A stretch of 42,780 bases of DNA from Candidatus Coprocola pullicola (GCA_018715395.1 DVLQ01000165.1:1-42780); one strand, 5' to 3'. Counted from the stretch's first letter, positions 1 to 10,400 are shown. The notes: generated by a model from the letters alone, not told the origin. Translations and numbers: made by a program.

Positions 1-908
1 TCTGTTTTTAATCTTGGTAAAATAACTTGTGCTTCAGGATCCCCAAAACGTGCATTATATTCAATTACTTTTATACCATTTTTGGTATACATTAATCCAA
101 AATAAATAATTCCAACAAAAGGTCTTCCTTCCTTTGCCATAGCGTCCACTGTTGGTTGAAAAATGGTTTTCATACAATTTTCTGCCATTTCTTTTGTATA
201 AAATTTACTAGGTGAAAAGGTTCCCATACCACCTGTATTCAATCCTTTATCATTATCCAACGCTCTTTTATGGTCTTGTGCACTCACCATGGGTACAATA
301 TGTTTTCCATCGCAAAAAGATAATACAGAAACTTCTGGACCTTCTAAAAATTCTTCAATAACAACTGTATTGCCTGCAGAACCAAATCTATGCTCCTGCA
401 TCATTTCTTTTAATCCTTTTTGAGCCTCTTCTAATGTGTTACAGATTAAAACACCCTTTCCTAACGCAAGACCATCCGCCTTTAATACAATGGGCATTGT
501 TTGTTTTTCCAAATATGCTTTTGCTTTTTGATAATCATCAAATATTTCATAAGAAGCTGTGGGAATACCATATTTTTTCATTAAATTTTTAGAAAAAGCT
601 TTACTGCTTTCTAATATAGCAGCATTTTGTTTTGGACCGAATACCTTCAGATCTTCTTTTTCAAAAACGTCTACAATACCTTCTGCCAATGGATCATCCA
701 TACCTATGACAGTATAATCAATCGTATTTTCTTTTGCAAAAGCTATCAGCTTATCAAATTCCATTGCGCCAATTGGAATACACTCCGCTAATTCTGCAAT
801 TCCTGCATTGCCCGGAGCACAATAAATTTTACTAATAAGCGGACTTTGCTTTAATTTCCAAATAATCGCATGCTCTCTACCGCCTCCGCCTACAACTAAT
901 ATTTTCAT
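1..908 (-). CDS. purD: Phosphoribosylamine-glycine ligase (GAR synthetase), 3' end missing
   Basis: ATP-dependent ligase joining phosphoribosylamine and glycine in purine synthesis (cytosolic). The frame opens at ATG 908 behind a TAGGAGG Shine-Dalgarno at about 915-921 and stays open to the left edge, giving about 302 codons of a protein usually near 420. Visible features are the N-terminal MKILVVGGGGREHAI nucleotide-binding loop, the ATP-grasp segment around VLKADGLALGKGV, and the GlnPro-type stretch NTGGMGTFSP followed by EYNARFGDPEAQ. It is the third gene of purM-purN-purD, 17 nt after purN, so almost certainly cotranscribed. The C-terminal domain lies outside the window. The identification is secure. 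Confidence 0.96.
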   Translation of the reverse strand, partial: MKILVVGGGGREHAIIWKLKQSPLISKIYCAPGNAGIAELAECIPIGAMEFDKLIAFAKENTIDYTVIGMDDPLAEGIVDVFEKEDLKVFGPKQNAAILESSKAFSKNLMKKYGIPTASYEIFDDYQKAKAYLEKQTMPIVLKADGLALGKGVLICNTLEEAQKGLKEMMQEHRFGSAGNTVVIEEFLEGPEVSVLSFCDGKHIVPMVSAQDHKRALDNDKGLNTGGMGTFSPSKFYTKEMAENCMKTIFQPTVDAMAKEGRPFVGIIYFGLMYTKNGIKVIEYNARFGDPEAQVILPRLKT

Positions 909-925
909 TTGTTTTCCTCCTAAAA

Positions 926-1549
926 TTAAAGTATTTTAACATGATTTCCAATTACTTTTAATCTATTATGAGCAAACAACTGTATAGAAGCAGGCAATAT
1001 CTTCCATTCTGCTTCCTCCATAACACGTTTTTGTAACTGTTCAGGTGTATCTCCTTCTAAAACAGAAACTGCCTTTTGCATAATAATAGGTCCCGCATCG
1101 GTTTGTTCTGTTACAAAGTGGACTGTTGCCCCTGTCACTTTTACACCTTTTTCTAATGCAGCTTCATGAACTTTTAATCCATAATATCCATTTCCACAAA
1201 ATGATGGTATCAATGATGGGTGGATATTCATAATCCTATTTTCAAAAGCTTGAATAAATAAAGAACCAATTACCACCATAAAACCTGCCATTACTACAAG
1301 CTCTACACCTTTTGCTTGCATATGTTCCACTAAAGCGGTTTGATATAATTCATCTGTTTCATAGTCTTTTTTTCTAATACAAATTGCATCGATGTGATGT
1401 TTCTTTGCTCGTTGTAAAGCATATGCATTTGGATTAGAGCTAACAAGTGTAACAATCTTTGTATCTTTTAAAATCCCTGCATCAATAGCATCTATAATTG
1501 CTTGAAAATTTGTTCCGCCTCCTGAAACTAAAACTCCTATTTTAAGCAT
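926..1549 (-). CDS. purN: Phosphoribosylglycinamide formyltransferase (10-formyl-THF dependent)
   Basis: Transfers formyl from 10-formyl-tetrahydrofolate to GAR, the third step of purine synthesis. The 207-residue length is normal. The N-terminal [14 protein letters not shown] binds the substrate phosphate. The catalytic triad of the formyltransferase fold is visible as Asn108 and His110 ([11 protein letters not shown]) and Asp151 (EQTDAGPI). The loop after HPSL reads [14 protein letters not shown], a variant I associate with Clostridia. The first 13 nt overlap the 3' end of purM, which also carries its ribosome site (AAGAGG), so translation is probably coupled. Confidence 0.97.
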   Translation of the reverse strand: MLKIGVLVSGGGTNFQAIIDAIDAGILKDTKIVTLVSSNPNAYALQRAKKHHIDAICIRKKDYETDELYQTALVEHMQAKGVELVVMAGFMVVIGSLFIQAFENRIMNIHPSLIPSFCGNGYYGLKVHEAALEKGVKVTGATVHFVTEQTDAGPIIMQKAVSVLEGDTPEQLQKRVMEEAEWKILPASIQLFAHNRLKVIGNHVKIL

Positions 1550-2574
1550 ATCTCTACCTCTTTTTCACCGGATACTATTTTTCCAATCACATAAGCTTCT
1601 TCACCCATTTCATGTATTGCTTCCAGAGCTGTATCTGCCTCTTCTTTTGCTACAACACAAACCATACCAATTCCCATATTAAATGTATTGTACATATGCA
1701 TTCTATCAATATCTCCTGTTTTTTGCATCAAATCAAATATAGGCAATACAGGCCATGTACCTTCTTCAATATATGCACAAAGATTTTTTTGCTTTGGAAT
1801 ACATCTTGGAATATTCTCGATAAACCCTCCTCCGGTAATATTGCTAATTCCCTTTACTTGTACTTTTTCAATTAGACCTAAAATTTCTTTTACATAAATT
1901 TTCGTCGGTTTTAAGAGAGTTTCGCCCAATGTTTCATTTAATGCTGTTACAAATTCTTTGCAATTTGTTTCAGAAGGGCGAAAAATTTTTCTAACGAGGG
2001 AATATCCATTACTATGAATGCCACTAGAAGGCAATCCAATAATAACATCTCCTTCGACGATATTTTCACCGTTGATAATCTTTTCTCTATCTACCACACC
2101 AACGGCAAAACCAGCCATATCATATTCATTTTCCGGATAAAATCCAGGCATCTCTGCTGTTTCTCCTCCAATCAATGCACAGCCGGCTTGACGACATCCT
2201 TCTGCTACACCACTGACAATTTCGGCAATACGCTCGGGTACATTTTTACCACACGCAATATAATCTAAAAAGAACAAAGGCTGAGCTCCATTACAAATAA
2301 TATCGTTTACACACATTGCCACACAATCAATCCCAACTGTAGTATGTTTATCTTGTATAAAAGCCAATTTCAATTTTGTTCCTACTCCATCTGTTCCTGA
2401 AATTAGTACAGGTTCCTTCATTTGAAGACTGCCAAGAGAAAACATACCGCCAAATCCCCCAATATCAGTCAATACTTCCTTACGAAAGGTACTTTTTACA
2501 TGTTCTCTCATCAGTTTTACAGAGCGATACCCTGCCTCTACGTCTACACCTGCATCTTTATAATCAAGCCCCAT
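1537..2574 (-). CDS. purM: Phosphoribosylformylglycinamidine cyclo-ligase (AIR synthetase)
   Basis: ATP-dependent closure of FGAM to aminoimidazole ribotide. ATG 2574 is chosen because AAGGAGG sits 8 nt upstream and the product is then 345 residues, the family length. A longer in-frame extension to 2658 would run through a leader hairpin and lacks a ribosome site. Motifs seen are [22 protein letters not shown] (ATP/phosphate loop), [11 protein letters not shown], and [16 protein letters not shown]. It is the first gene of purM-purN-purD, and purF and purE are not next to it here. A promoter and a terminator-like hairpin precede it, suggesting control in the leader. Confidence 0.97.
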   Translation of the reverse strand: MGLDYKDAGVDVEAGYRSVKLMREHVKSTFRKEVLTDIGGFGGMFSLGSLQMKEPVLISGTDGVGTKLKLAFIQDKHTTVGIDCVAMCVNDIICNGAQPLFFLDYIACGKNVPERIAEIVSGVAEGCRQAGCALIGGETAEMPGFYPENEYDMAGFAVGVVDREKIINGENIVEGDVIIGLPSSGIHSNGYSLVRKIFRPSETNCKEFVTALNETLGETLLKPTKIYVKEILGLIEKVQVKGISNITGGGFIENIPRCIPKQKNLCAYIEEGTWPVLPIFDLMQKTGDIDRMHMYNTFNMGIGMVCVVAKEEADTALEAIHEMGEEAYVIGKIVSGEKEVEICLK

Positions 2575-2605
2575 TTTCTTTCCTCCTTGTTTCATAAAAT
2601 ATTCT

Positions 2606-2643
2606 AAAAAAGCAAAACAGATTTCAGTTTTGAAACCTGTTTT
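2606..2643 (-). terminator. Terminator-like hairpin in the purM leader
   Basis: Arms AAAACAG (2614-2620) and CTGTTTT (2637-2643), with inner arms TTTCA and TGAAA and a 4-nt loop. On the minus strand the stem is followed by GC and six T residues. It lies about 30 nt before the purM start. It could end transcripts of the upstream M16C gene or act as an attenuator for purMND. Confidence 0.55.
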
Positions 2644-2671
2644 TACAAAATAAACCATATCTCTACGTTTA

Positions 2672-2700
2672 TTTATATCATAATTTATTCAAAAAAGCAA
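2672..2700 (-). promoter_or_regulatory. Predicted sigma-A promoter of purMND
   Basis: On the minus strand TTGCTT (2695-2700) is followed after 17 nt by TATAAA (2672-2677). Transcription would start near 2665 and give a leader of about 90 nt containing the hairpin at 2606-2643. It is placed between the stop of the M16C peptidase gene and purM. The match is moderate and judged by eye. Confidence 0.5.
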
Positions 2701-2731
2701 TAAAAACAACGTTTTTCTACAAAATATAATA

Positions 2732-5650
2732 TTACAAATAAGAAGTAATAAATGAAAATATATTGCTTTCTTCTTTGATAGCATTTTCATTTCCTATGGT
2801 GCAAATATTTTGTATTTCTTCTAACTTTTTTAATAGAGGAATATATTTTTCCAATTCTTTTATAGAAGTATTTAAAATTTCTTCTCTTTCTTTCTGCTGC
2901 ATTTGAGCAGTTACATTTGTAAAGTATCGTGCTACTGCAATATCAAACTTTTCTCCATTACTCAATGGTCTATCCAATGTGTTGATTGTGCCTAAGATAT
3001 ACTTTGTTAAGTCAGTATTCGTTTTACAAAATTCTTTTAAAAATGAAAAAGCACTTTGATAAGTGTGGTATGTTTTTTGTATATTAGGGTCTCTATAAGA
3101 ATAAAAATAAAAACCTCCGTTTCTTAAAAATCGACTTCCACAACCATAAGCTCCCCCCTGTACACGCACCACATTCCACAAGTATTCCAAATCTAATATG
3201 GTTTTTAGTACAGCAAGAGCACCCGAATAACGATAACCATATTCCTCCAAATAGTTAGATTGTATATTATATTGTACTTTAGAAGAACTTGTGAAAGCTT
3301 CTTTTGTCTTTTCAAAAGAAAAACTATATTTTTGCTTTTCTAATGGTTTATCTTCAAGTACATCATATATCTTATCCACTTCTTTTTGATAATCAGGCAA
3401 ACTTTTTGCTTCACATCCTACAGCAACAAAGAAATTTTGTTTTGTAAAAATATAAGAAGCTGTTAGTTGTATTTTTGAAATAATATCATCTATATTTTTT
3501 TCCAAATTCTTTTCTGTTTCTGTTAAAAAATGGTAAAAATCAACTCCTGCAATCTCTTCTTTTATTTTAAAGCCCATTGCAATATGACTCATGCTTCTTG
3601 TCACGCCAATCAAATGAGGTGCATTTTGAAAATAACTTTCAAAATTGATTATTGTCGTTTTTATAATTTTTTTCAAATTTTCTTTTTGGCTAAAATCTGT
3701 TTCAAATAATATGGATTTTATCAGTTCAAATAATTTTGATATATTTTTTTCTAACACCTTTGCATTAACTGTTACAAAAGAAAGCCCATCTTTATTGGAT
3801 TTAGAATAAATATCATTACTTAAATGCACTCCACCTGTGTAAAAATTAATTTCTAATGGCAATGTATTAAAATCATATTTTTTAGTATCCAATTTTGCAA
3901 ATATAGAAGTCATTAGACCTACATACGGAAGTAATTCTTGCGGTACACAAGCTGTATCAAAAAGTAATTGAGAATAAACAATACCATTTGTATCCAGAGG
4001 TGTAAAAATCATTTTATATTTTGACTGAATTTCTTTTGTTTCCAATATATCTGCTTTTTTCTCAACATCCTCTACTTTTAAAAATGGAATTTGATTTAAT
4101 ATCTCTTGAGTGTCCTCTTCTAACTGATATTTTTCTAACATTTGATTTTCTTCTATTAAACATTGTATTTCTTCTTTAGAAAAATTTTGTTTCATTTCTT
4201 TCATTTTTTTTCTAAATTCTTGCTCTATTTTAGATTGTTTTCCCTTTTCAGGAGAAACAATGACAACACTTTTATTACAATTATTTAGTAACAATGTTTC
4301 AATTAAATTTTCAAAATAATTTGTTGTAAGAGCAGATTTTACTTTTTCAAAATGTTTCCAATGACAAAGTGCGTCTTCTGGTTTTGCCCCATGAAGCCAA
4401 CTTTTCATTAACTTCATGCCATAAGTTAATCCCTTTGGACGATTGCCAAAATATTCTTCTCTTAAATAAAATTCCCAACGATTTAATGTAGCCTCAATAA
4501 GCCTTTTATCTAAACCATTTTTTACAATATCTTGTAACGTTTTTTCTATCACTTCCTGAAAAACTGTACAATTTTTCTTTTCTGATTTTTTTGCAATGAT
4601 ACTAAATACCATATCATAGCTGGAAGAATCAAACCATCCTTCTGTATCATCCGCAATACCGGCATCTATTAATGCTTTTTTTAAAGGTGATGCATTTGTT
4701 TCCAATAAAATATAGCTCAATATATCAAAAGAAAGTATCAATACAGGATTTGTTGATTTTCCAACACGTACATTATAAGAAAGAAAAGTATTCCTCTTTG
4801 TGTCTTCCTCTGTAGAAACAGAAAAACTATCTTCCAGTCTAACTGGTTTTAAAAAATCTTTTTCCAGATAAATTTCTACAGAATTTTCTATTTTATTAAA
4901 TTTGCTTAAGTATTCTTTGTCAATCCAGTCTAATTGTTTTTCAATATCCATATTACCATACAAATAAATATAACTATTTGAAGGATGATAATATTTTTTA
5001 TGAAATTCTAAAAAATTTTCATAGGTCAAATTAGGAATTGAATCTGGATTTCCTCCAGATTCAAAGCCATATGTTGTTGTAGGAAAAAGACTTCTGAAGA
5101 TAGCATTATTTAGTATACTCTCTGGGTCGGATAAGGCTCCTTTCATCTCATTATATACCACACCTTTTATAGATAAATCAGATGTTTCATTTTCTAAAAC
5201 ATAGTGCCAACCCTCTTGCATAAATATTTGTTTTTTTTCATAAATACGAGGAAAAAATACAGCATCTAAATAGACGTCTATCATATTTGAAAAATCTTTT
5301 TCATTTCTACTGGCAACTGGATACATTGTTTTATCAGCATAAGTCAAAGCATTGAGATAAGTATTCAATGAACCTTTTGCTAATTCATTAAAAGGGTCTT
5401 TTGCACGATATTTTTTTGAACCACACAAAACAGAATGCTCTAATATATGAGGTGTGCCACAGTCATCACTTGGAGGAGTTTTAAAAGAAATAAAAAAAAC
5501 TTTATTATCATCTTTATTATCAACATAGAATAATCTTGCTCCACTTTGGGTATGCTCAAATAAATAGCTTGTAGAATGAATATCATCTAATATTGCGGAT
5601 TCTTTTACTAAAAAACCAGAATACTGTTTTCCCACTTTAAACGCAGCCAT
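2732..5650 (-). CDS. M16C zinc metallopeptidase (presequence protease/Cym1-like)
   Basis: Large insulinase-superfamily zinc peptidase of the M16C type, which degrades short unstructured peptides in a closed chamber. The inverted zinc motif HxxEH is His68-Ile-Leu-Glu71-His72 and the distal glutamate is probably in VVYNEMKGAL (about residue 170). The C-terminal half carries the conserved Arg/Tyr region RVQGGAYGCGSRF. Its 972 residues match the two-fold repeated M16C architecture with a helical linker near 480-540. There is no signal peptide, so it is probably cytosolic. It is a single gene, divergent from the rubrerythrin, with a 14-bp inverted repeat in its leader. The true peptide substrates are unknown. 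Confidence 0.92.
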   Translation of the reverse strand: MAAFKVGKQYSGFLVKESAILDDIHSTSYLFEHTQSGARLFYVDNKDDNKVFFISFKTPPSDDCGTPHILEHSVLCGSKKYRAKDPFNELAKGSLNTYLNALTYADKTMYPVASRNEKDFSNMIDVYLDAVFFPRIYEKKQIFMQEGWHYVLENETSDLSIKGVVYNEMKGALSDPESILNNAIFRSLFPTTTYGFESGGNPDSIPNLTYENFLEFHKKYYHPSNSYIYLYGNMDIEKQLDWIDKEYLSKFNKIENSVEIYLEKDFLKPVRLEDSFSVSTEEDTKRNTFLSYNVRVGKSTNPVLILSFDILSYILLETNASPLKKALIDAGIADDTEGWFDSSSYDMVFSIIAKKSEKKNCTVFQEVIEKTLQDIVKNGLDKRLIEATLNRWEFYLREEYFGNRPKGLTYGMKLMKSWLHGAKPEDALCHWKHFEKVKSALTTNYFENLIETLLLNNCNKSVVIVSPEKGKQSKIEQEFRKKMKEMKQNFSKEEIQCLIEENQMLEKYQLEEDTQEILNQIPFLKVEDVEKKADILETKEIQSKYKMIFTPLDTNGIVYSQLLFDTACVPQELLPYVGLMTSIFAKLDTKKYDFNTLPLEINFYTGGVHLSNDIYSKSNKDGLSFVTVNAKVLEKNISKLFELIKSILFETDFSQKENLKKIIKTTIINFESYFQNAPHLIGVTRSMSHIAMGFKIKEEIAGVDFYHFLTETEKNLEKNIDDIISKIQLTASYIFTKQNFFVAVGCEAKSLPDYQKEVDKIYDVLEDKPLEKQKYSFSFEKTKEAFTSSSKVQYNIQSNYLEEYGYRYSGALAVLKTILDLEYLWNVVRVQGGAYGCGSRFLRNGGFYFYSYRDPNIQKTYHTYQSAFSFLKEFCKTNTDLTKYILGTINTLDRPLSNGEKFDIAVARYFTNVTAQMQQKEREEILNTSIKELEKYIPLLKKLEEIQNICTIGNENAIKEESNIFSFITSYL

Positions 5651-5676
5651 AAAATGCCCCTTTCTTTTTGGTAGAT

Positions 5677-5710
5677 AAATGGTTTGAAAAACTATATTTT
5701 CAAACCATTT
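5677..5710. repeat. Perfect 14-bp inverted repeat in the M16C leader
   Basis: AAATGGTTTGAAAA (5677-5690) and TTTTCAAACCATTT (5697-5710) are perfect complements around a 6-nt spacer. It lies 27 nt upstream of the peptidase ATG and on the plus strand is followed by a T run. Nothing transcribed rightward precedes it, so it is either an mRNA leader hairpin of the peptidase gene or a protein-binding operator. Confidence 0.75.
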
Positions 5711-5764
5711 TTTATTAGTTTAACATATTTTAAATGAATTTGGAAATAATTTTATAAAAAAAGG

Positions 5765-5793
5765 TTGACAACATATCAATTCTAATTTATAAT
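5765..5793 (+). promoter_or_regulatory. Consensus sigma-A promoter of rubrerythrin
   Basis: TTGACA at 5765-5770, a 17-nt spacer, then TATAAT at 5788-5793: an exact match to the vegetative consensus. The start site would be near 5800, leaving a leader of about 79 nt that includes the 12-bp palindrome GTTAAATTTAAC (5812-5823). Such strength suggests very high expression when derepressed. Confidence 0.88.
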
Positions 5794-5801
5794 AATTATC
5801 A
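5787..5801 (+). promoter_or_regulatory. PerR-like operator overlapping the -10 box
   Basis: TTATAATAATTATCA matches the recalled Bacillus/Clostridium PerR box TTATAATNATTATAA at 13 of the 14 specified positions. It covers the -10 element and probable start site of the rubrerythrin promoter, the expected position for a repressor. No perR gene is in the window. Confidence 0.7.
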
Positions 5802-5878
5802 GTTAACAATAGTTAAATTTAACTCTTGTTTAAAATCTATTAAAGTTATTGTTTTTTATTTAAAGGAGGATATTAATT

Positions 5879-6421
5879 ATGAAAAAATTTGTCTGTTCAG
5901 TATGCGGTTATGTTCATGAAGGCGACTCTGCACCAGAATTCTGTCCAATTTGTAAAGCAAGCTCTGATAAATTCACAGAACAAGTTGGTGAAATGACCTG
6001 GGCAGCTGAACATGTTATTGGTGTTGCTCAAGGCTCCAGTGAAGACATTATGGCTGATTTGAGAGCAAACTTTGAAGGAGAATGCACAGAAGTTGGTATG
6101 TATTTAGCTATGGCGCGTGTTGCACATAGAGAAGGTTACCCAGAAGTTGGTCTGTACTATGAAAAAGCTGCTTGGGAAGAAGCAGAACATGCTTGCAAAT
6201 TTGCTGAATTATTAGGCGAAGTTGTCACAGATTCTACAAAGAAAAATCTTGAACTGCGTATTGCTGCTGAAAATGGTGCAACAGCTGGTAAAACAGACCT
6301 CGCAAAACGTGCAAAAGCTGCAAACTTAGATGCAATTCATGACACAGTGCATGAAATGGCTAGAGATGAAGCTAGACATGGTAAAGCATTCCAAGGTCTT
6401 TACAACAGATATTTTAAATAA
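5879..6421 (+). CDS. rbr: Reverse rubrerythrin (N-terminal rubredoxin domain)
   Basis: Non-heme iron peroxidase/oxidoreductase that detoxifies peroxide and oxygen in anaerobes. The order is reversed compared with classical rubrerythrin: the rubredoxin FeS4 knuckles Cys6/Cys9 and Cys22/Cys25 come first, followed by a ferritin-like four-helix domain. The diiron ligands are seen in [31 protein letters not shown] and [13 protein letters not shown]. The length of 180 is typical. The ribosome site AAAGGAGGA ends 8 nt before the ATG. It is a monocistronic unit bounded by a consensus promoter with a PerR-like box and a strong terminator. Confidence 0.96.
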   Translation: MKKFVCSVCGYVHEGDSAPEFCPICKASSDKFTEQVGEMTWAAEHVIGVAQGSSEDIMADLRANFEGECTEVGMYLAMARVAHREGYPEVGLYYEKAAWEEAEHACKFAELLGEVVTDSTKKNLELRIAAENGATAGKTDLAKRAKAANLDAIHDTVHEMARDEARHGKAFQGLYNRYFK

Positions 6422-6463
6422 TAAATCACAAAATTTATTGCTTTTAGTAACATTCTAATTTGT

Positions 6464-6496
6464 AAAAAACTGCCTTCTGGTAAGAGGCAGTTTTTT
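6464..6496 (+). terminator. Bidirectional terminator between rbr and tatD
   Basis: Stem AAAAAACTGCC (6464-6474) and GGCAGTTTTTT (6486-6496) around an 11-nt loop. A-tract and T-tract flanks let it work for rbr (plus) and for tatD (minus, stop at 6556). Confidence 0.88.
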
Positions 6497-6555
6497 ATTA
6501 TGTTTTTTATAGTGCTAGTACAAAACACATCTTTTAAACGTAATTATGATTTTGA

Positions 6556-7347
6556 TTAAATATTAAAAAAAGTTTTTGTATTATTTGTTACTATTTCTGC
6601 CAATTCATCTGCTTCTTGATTCAAACATTTTGCAATTGTTTTTAAAATATGCCTTAGATAAATCGGCTCATTTCTTCTGCTATGAAAAGGTGTTTTTAAA
6701 TCTCGTGGAATTAAAAATGGAGCGTCCGTTTCAATCATCAATTTATCAAGAGGTATCATTTTAATCAATGATTTTAAATGCTGTCCCCTTCTTTCATCAC
6801 AAATCCAACCTGTAATACCAATAAAAACTCCCATTCTCAAATATTGTTGTAACTCTGTTCCATTACCAGTAAAACAATGGACTACTGAACGATTGCAAAT
6901 TTCTTTATGGCTCATCATTATTTTTTTAAAATCTGTAAAAGCGGCTCTTTCATGTAGAAATAATGGCATATTCAGTTCTTCTGCTAATAAAATTTGTTCT
7001 TCAAACCATTTTCTTTGTAGCTCTCTTGGAGAAAAATCTCTATCGTAATCAAGACCACATTCTCCAATGGCACAAACTTGAGGTCTTTGTGCCAATTTTC
7101 TCAATTCAGAAATAGTATTTTGATTACAGGTTTTTGCATCATGAGGATGTACACCGGCTGTACAATATAATTTCCCAGGATATTTTTCTGCATAATCAGC
7201 AGCTTTTTTACTATCATTTAAATGAACTCCTGTAATAATTAAAGGAGTAATGTTTTCCTGTGCAGCGCTTTGTACAACTTCTTCTCTATCTTTGTCAAAT
7301 TGTTTATTCATTAAATTTAAGCCAATATCAATAATTTGTTTTTTCAT
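6556..7347 (-). CDS. tatD: TatD-family metal-dependent deoxyribonuclease
   Basis: TIM-barrel hydrolase of the TatD DNase family, linked to 3'-5' exonuclease activity and DNA repair or degradation. The protein begins MKKQIIDIGLNLMNKQFDKD, resembling E. coli TatD (DIGVNL) rather than the HxH start of the YcfH/YabD type common in Firmicutes. The remaining metal ligands are visible: GVHPHD, GECGLDYDRDFSP (Glu), FLHERA, VVHCFTG and ETDAPFLIPRD (Asp). The length of 263 is normal. The ribosome site GGAGAG lies upstream. It follows pyc after a terminator hairpin, so readthrough or a weak own promoter is needed. Confidence 0.93.
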   Translation of the reverse strand: MKKQIIDIGLNLMNKQFDKDREEVVQSAAQENITPLIITGVHLNDSKKAADYAEKYPGKLYCTAGVHPHDAKTCNQNTISELRKLAQRPQVCAIGECGLDYDRDFSPRELQRKWFEEQILLAEELNMPLFLHERAAFTDFKKIMMSHKEICNRSVVHCFTGNGTELQQYLRMGVFIGITGWICDERRGQHLKSLIKMIPLDKLMIETDAPFLIPRDLKTPFHSRRNEPIYLRHILKTIAKCLNQEADELAEIVTNNTKTFFNI

Positions 7348-7379
7348 AGAGTATCTTCTCTCCTCTTACAAATAACAGT

Positions 7380-7413
7380 AAAAGAAACCGATTTCAAGAA
7401 AATCGGCTTCTTT
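7380..7413 (-). terminator. Intrinsic terminator after pyc
   Basis: Near-perfect hairpin: AAAGAAACCGATTT (7381-7394) against AAATCGGCTTCTTT (7400-7413), with one bulge pair and a 5-nt loop. The flanking runs allow function on the minus strand just after the pyc stop at 7432. Confidence 0.75.
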
Positions 7414-7431
7414 TATTTAAGTTATAAAATA

Positions 7432-10400
7432 TTATTTTTCTTCCTTTATTATAAAAGAAATTAATAATTCTTCCTGTGTCACTTTATCTCCTTCTTTGAT
7501 ATAAATTTTATCTACAGTGCCATCCACTTTAGACAATACAGAAGTCTCCATTTTCATAGCTTCCACTGTCATCAATACCATGTTCTTTGTTACCTTATCT
7601 CCCTCTTTTACAAAAACTTTGCCAACTGTACCAGGAATGGTAGAACCTAAATGACAAGGATTATTTTTATCTGCTTTTAATATTTTATTTGTATTTACTT
7701 CTAAGTTTTTATCTTGTATTTTCACTTCTCTCATAGCACCATTGATTTCAAATGTCAACGAACGCATACCCTCTTCGTTTGCTTCAGAAGCATCAATGTA
7801 TTTTATGATGATATCTTTTCCTTCTCCAATATTAATGCTTGTTTCCTCTCCTTTTGCCAATCCATAAAAGAAGATATGACTTTCCAGCTGAGAAACATCA
7901 TTATAATATTCTTGATAATCGCAATAATCATCATATACCTTTGGATATAATGCATAACTGATGATATTTCTGTCATTGATATTTTTCATAGCATGAGACT
8001 GTGTCAAATGGGCTCTAATTGCTTCAAAATCCTCCGGGGGAAGTAATTTTCCGGGACGTTCTGTAATCGCTTCTTTTCCTTTTAATACAATTTTTTGCAA
8101 TTGTTTTGGAAAACCTCCGTCAGGCTGTCCAATATTACCTGAAAAATAACCTACTATAGAATCAGGATAAGATAAGTCTTTTCCCTCTGTCAATATATTA
8201 TCTTTATTCAGCCCATTTTTTGACATAAAAATTGCCATATCTCCCACTACTTTAGAAGACGGTGTTACTTTCACAATATTTCCAAGCAAATCATTTGCTT
8301 GTTTATAAAGATGCTTAATTTCTTCAAAATTGTCAGCAGAACCCATTGCCTTTACTTGTGCCAAAAGATTAGAATACTGCCCTCCTGGAATTTCATATTT
8401 ATAAATTTCTGTATTTGGCGTATTCATTTCACTTTCAAAACCTTTATAAACTTGTCTTACGCCTGCATAATATCTGCTTAATTCGTTTAACTCATCTGGG
8501 TCTAATGTGGTGTCTCGCTCTGTTCCACGCAATGCTTCTACAACAGCATTCATAGAAGGCTGACTTGTCAAAGAACTCATAGACTGTATTGCAAGGTCGG
8601 CAATATTCACTCCTGCTTCTGCTGCCATCAATACAGTACTAACACCATTTCCGGTTGTGTCATGTGTATGTAAATGTAATGGAATATTTAATTCTGATTT
8701 TAATGCTGCAAACAATTCTTTTGCTGCATATGGTTTTAATAAACCTGCCATATCTTTAATAGCAAAAATATGACAACCCATATCCTGTAATTCTTTTGCT
8801 TTACTTAAATAGTAATCCACAGTATATTTTTTTTCTTTTGGATCTAATATATCACCTGTATAGCAAATAGCGCCCTCTACAATTTTTCCTGTTTTCAAAG
8901 CTTCTTCAATAGGCATTTTCATATTTTCAATCCAGTTTAAACTGTCAAATATTCTAAATACATCAATGCCTCTTTCTGCTGAAACACGAATAAATTGTTG
9001 TACTACATTGTCAGGATAATTTGCATATCCAACAGCATTAGACGCTCTTAAAAGCATTTGTATCAATGTATTTGGCATATATTTACGCAACTGCTGCAAG
9101 CGAACCCAAGGAGATTCTTTCAAAAAACGATATGCAACATCAAATGTAGCTCCTCCCCATGCTTCAACAGAAAAAGCATTTGCCATAGCTTTATTTGTAG
9201 CAGGAGCTGCCTTTATCAAGTCAGTTGTTCTCATACGAGTAGCCATCAAAGATTGATGTGCATCTCTCATAGTAGTATCTGTTACAAACAATCTTTTTTC
9301 TTTCATCAGTTGTTGTGTATATTCTTTTGCACCTAATTTCAAAAATGCGTCTCTTGCGCCTACTACCGTTTCGGTTTTACCAAATGTAGGAACCGCAATA
9401 GGGTCAAATTCCGGCTTATGCCCATGCGTTTCATTTACAATTTGATTTCCTATAAACTCAGCAATTTTTGTGGCTCTATCTTGTCCCAATGTAATTTTAA
9501 ACAGTTCCGGCGTTTGTTCAATAAATGTTGTAGTACATTTTCCTTCAATAAATGTTTTGCTTTGCAACACATTGATTAAGAAAGGAATATTGGTTTTAAT
9601 TCCTCTGATTCTTGTTTCTTTTAATGCTCTTACTGCTTTTTTGGCAGCGCCTTTAAAATCTCTGTCATAAGCAATGACTTTTACAAGTAAGCTATCATAA
9701 TATGGTGTAATTTCACCGCCTGTATATGCCGTACCGCCATCTAAACGTATTCCATTACCGGCTGCTGAACGATAAACAGAAATTTTTCCTGTGTCTGGCA
9801 AGAAATTGTTCGCAGGGTCTTCTGTTGTAATTCTCATCTGTATTGCATGACCGTGACATTGCACTGCTTCTTGAGAAGGAATATTGATTTCAGGAGAATC
9901 TAAAGGATAGCCCTCTTCAATCAATATTTGTGCTTGTACAATATCAATGCCTGTCACTTCTTCTGTAACAGTATGTTCAACTTGAATACGAGGATTCATT
10001 TCAATAAAATAATAATTTTCATCTGCATCTACCAAAAATTCTAATGTACCTGCATTTTTGTAACCAACATGTTTTGAAATTTTAATAGCGTCTGCAAATA
10101 TTTTTTCTCTTGTTTCATTGCTGATAGTAGAAGCAGGAGCATATTCCACCACTTTTTGATGACGTCTTTGCACAGAACAGTCTCTATCAAAAAGGTGTAC
10201 AACATTTCCATATTTATCTCCTAATACCTGCACCTCTATGTGTTTTGGATTTTTCAAATATTTTTCAATAAATATTTTGTCATCACCAAATGCTTTTTTT
10301 GCCTCATTTCTTGCTTCTTCAAATTCTTTTGGCATTTCTTGAGCACTGTTTACAATACGCATACCACGTCCGCCACCGCCGTTAGATGCTTTTAACATGA

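Noticed and set aside
2575-2658. 28-codon N-terminal extension of purM
   Set aside because: It runs through the leader hairpin; the strong ribosome site and family length both point to ATG 2574.
5803-5823. Rex-like half-site TTAACAA and palindrome GTTAAATTTAAC in the rubrerythrin leader
   Set aside because: No second Rex half at the right spacing; the palindrome is AT-rich and may be chance.
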